Both the position numbers and the translations under genes were made by a program. A DNA stretch of 7,401 bases, taken from assembly GCA_028282865.1 (NCBI GenBank), contig JANQHA010000078.1:1-7401 (forward strand). The letters are read 5' to 3'. This DNA comes from Oligoflexales bacterium. Its GTDB lineage: Bacteria > Bdellovibrionota_B > Oligoflexia > Oligoflexales > CACXFL01. This document shows, in pieces, positions 6,269 through 7,401 of this stretch (positions are counted from its first letter, which is position 1; each line of letters opens with the position of its first letter). The notes below the pieces were generated by a model, which had not been told where the DNA came from, ran no database searches, and worked only from the letters and a program-made list of their open reading frames with translations.

Positions 6269-7401
6269 TTTCTAAGCCTTTTTAGAATCTCTGGCAAGTG
6301 TATCTGGTCTCTCTTGTAGTCTGTCGTCAATGCAACCATGAGAATATTAATAAAAATTCGGTTGGCCTGCTCGCGAGAAATCTTTGCTCCGCACTTGCTT
6401 GGAGCGGCGTTGTCTAAAAGTGTTGGCAAGAATCGGTATGGTATAGCTAAGATAGCAAGACGGCGGTCGAAGGATAGTCCGCGCCATAGAGTCTTACGGC
6501 AGATAGGCAGAGAGTCAAGTAAGTGGAAGCTTCGCATAATTTCGTGATCAGGTGGTATAGAACCCCATTTAGGTTGATTGATTTTTGAGTTGGCTAAGTG
6601 GACGGTCATCTTTTTAAGCTTTTGATCTGAAGGTGCATCCCCAATGATTAGTAGTCCACCTCGACGGATCCAGGAAGCAATGCTGGGTAACAGAGTACCG
6701 TCTTTTGCAGTGATCGCATTAATTTTGTGGACCCAAAGCCAGGGGCTCATAGGTGTTTTGGTTAAGCTGTTGACACTTTGTAGCGAAGGGCTGAGGTCAA
6801 TGCTCGTGCGCTCAGCGACTGTTTGGCTAAGTGTAGTTAGCGAACTCTTTCTAAGAGTTTGTTTGTAGGTGGTTAGGGTGATTTTTGCCATACTTTCAGT
6901 TTCGATTCCCAGCAACAAATAAGCTATAGTCACCGAGCTAAAAAAAATGGCTCGTGTAGTGTTGAAAGCTGACCATAGTAGCTCAATGGCCAGGCTTATC
7001 AGTATCAACCAGATGATAACTTTTATCCAAGGCAAAGGGTCTCTTTCTAGCCTTTGCGAAGCGTATAAACTCTGCTGGTTCGTTTGGTTCTTCCATAAAG
7101 GAGGTAGGCTTTGCGCGGAGACGTATCTTAGTTGACTTTCACCAACAACGACATTTGTTCTGCCGGGGCGGCTATTTAGTTCCGTAGGTCTTGTGATGTC
7201 ATCGACTCTTGGCCAATGATGTGAAACTTTTAGGTTGCTACTGCTTAAGATATTTTGCCAAGACAAAATGGAACGTATCATTCTGGGTAGCGATATATAA
7301 CTAATTCCGGTAAGCGGAGATGGAAACAACGGTCCACCGAATGTTATGAGGTCAAGTCCGATCCTTTTGTCTTCAAATCGGTAAGCCAAAGCAGCCGATT
7401 G
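6265..7401 (-). CDS. DUF4159 domain membrane protein, N-terminus beyond window edge
   Basis: The frame is open to the right edge. The TTG at 7389 has no visible ribosome site, so the gene most likely starts outside the window. Counting from that TTG, residues 1-115 are an extracytoplasmic-type region with no family I can name. The first 45 residues or so, from AYRFEDKRIGL to ILSW, resemble the closing strands of a larger beta-rich domain, which also argues for a missing N-terminal part. Two membrane helices follow (about 119-139 and 146-160). The C-terminal 200 residues match DUF4159: RRGGLLIIGD (242-251), P279-P280-D281-H282-E283, a WRG...DRRLAIL stretch, and the closing DYKRDQIHLP (357-366) before a basic tail. 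DUF4159 has a ThuA/amidotransferase-like fold of unknown biochemistry and is common in proteins encoded with MoxR AAA+ ATPases and DUF58 proteins. Here it is directly coupled by ATGA overlap to another protein with an amidotransferase-like domain. I expect both products to act together at the inner membrane, but that is inference. Confidence 0.75.
   Translation of the reverse strand, partial: QSAALAYRFEDKRIGLDLITFGGPLFPSPLTGISYISLPRMIRSILSWQNILSSSNLKVSHHWPRVDDITRPTELNSRPGRTNVVVGESQLRYVSAQSLPPLWKNQTNQQSLYASQRLERDPLPWIKVIIWLILISLAIELLWSAFNTTRAIFFSSVTIAYLLLGIETESMAKITLTTYKQTLRKSSLTTLSQTVAERTSIDLSPSLQSVNSLTKTPMSPWLWVHKINAITAKDGTLLPSIASWIRRGGLLIIGDAPSDQKLKKMTVHLANSKINQPKWGSIPPDHEIMRSFHLLDSLPICRKTLWRGLSFDRRLAILAIPYRFLPTLLDNAAPSKCGAKISREQANRIFINILMVALTTDYKRDQIHLPEILKRLRK

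Noticed and set aside
6338..7135. Three short plus-strand frames (6338-6547, 6644-6868, 6947-7135)
   Set aside because: All are antisense to the DUF4159 gene, whose conserved motifs run across them; none shows a recognisable product.
7387..7389. TTG 7389 as the start of the DUF4159 gene
   Set aside because: The frame continues to the edge, no ribosome site is visible, and the first residues look like the end of a folded domain.

Overview
This looks like a bacterial chromosomal segment of moderate to low GC content. The genes are densely packed, with Shine-Dalgarno-led starts, a GspC-type secretion protein and a lipoprotein, which together indicate a Gram-negative (diderm) cell. An orphan GspC-like protein, a DUF4159/VWA membrane-protein cluster and a large PLD-family protein would fit a Bdellovibrionota/Oligoflexia-like or other deltaproteobacterial-type lineage. 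That assignment is an impression from gene content only. I see no rRNA, tRNA, CRISPR array, insertion sequence or transposase.

Layout. (1) 3-1658 (+): 3' part of a two-domain phospholipase D superfamily protein, cut by the left window edge. (2) 1670-2371 (-): a LOG-family nucleotide phosphoribohydrolase, convergent with the PLD gene and separated from it by 11 bases. (3) 2372-2517: a short divergent intergenic region. It holds a perfect 7-bp inverted repeat around AT-rich -10-like boxes, and a strong Shine-Dalgarno that points at a 19-residue out-of-frame ORF overlapping the next gene's start. (4) 2518-3237 (+): an inner-membrane GspC-like protein (HR domain plus PDZ). It is followed 22 bases later by (5) 3260-3946 (+), an unrecognised lipoprotein, so the two are probably one operon. 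(6) About 3935-3955: a 7-bp stem hairpin over the lipoprotein stop codon, in the convergent junction. (7) 3977-6268 (-) and 6265-7401 (-): two membrane proteins joined by an ATGA overlap. The upstream one (cut by the right edge) ends in a DUF4159 domain. The downstream one has a short VWA-like domain and a glutamine-amidotransferase-like domain without its nucleophile.

How the genes fit together. The two minus-strand genes at the right are translationally coupled and belong to the type of cluster often found after MoxR AAA+ ATPase, DUF58 and BatA-type genes; those partners would lie beyond 7401. The GspC-like/lipoprotein pair suggests an envelope function, either an accessory type II secretion part or a repurposed GspC. 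No other gsp gene follows in the window. The PLD and LOG genes have no visible functional link to the rest.

I do not see a clear new defence or mobile system. The points most worth a second look are the start region of the GspC-like gene (leader ORF or frameshift), the operator-like inverted repeat in the divergent region, the orphan GspC-lipoprotein pair, and the atypical HKD motifs of the PLD protein.
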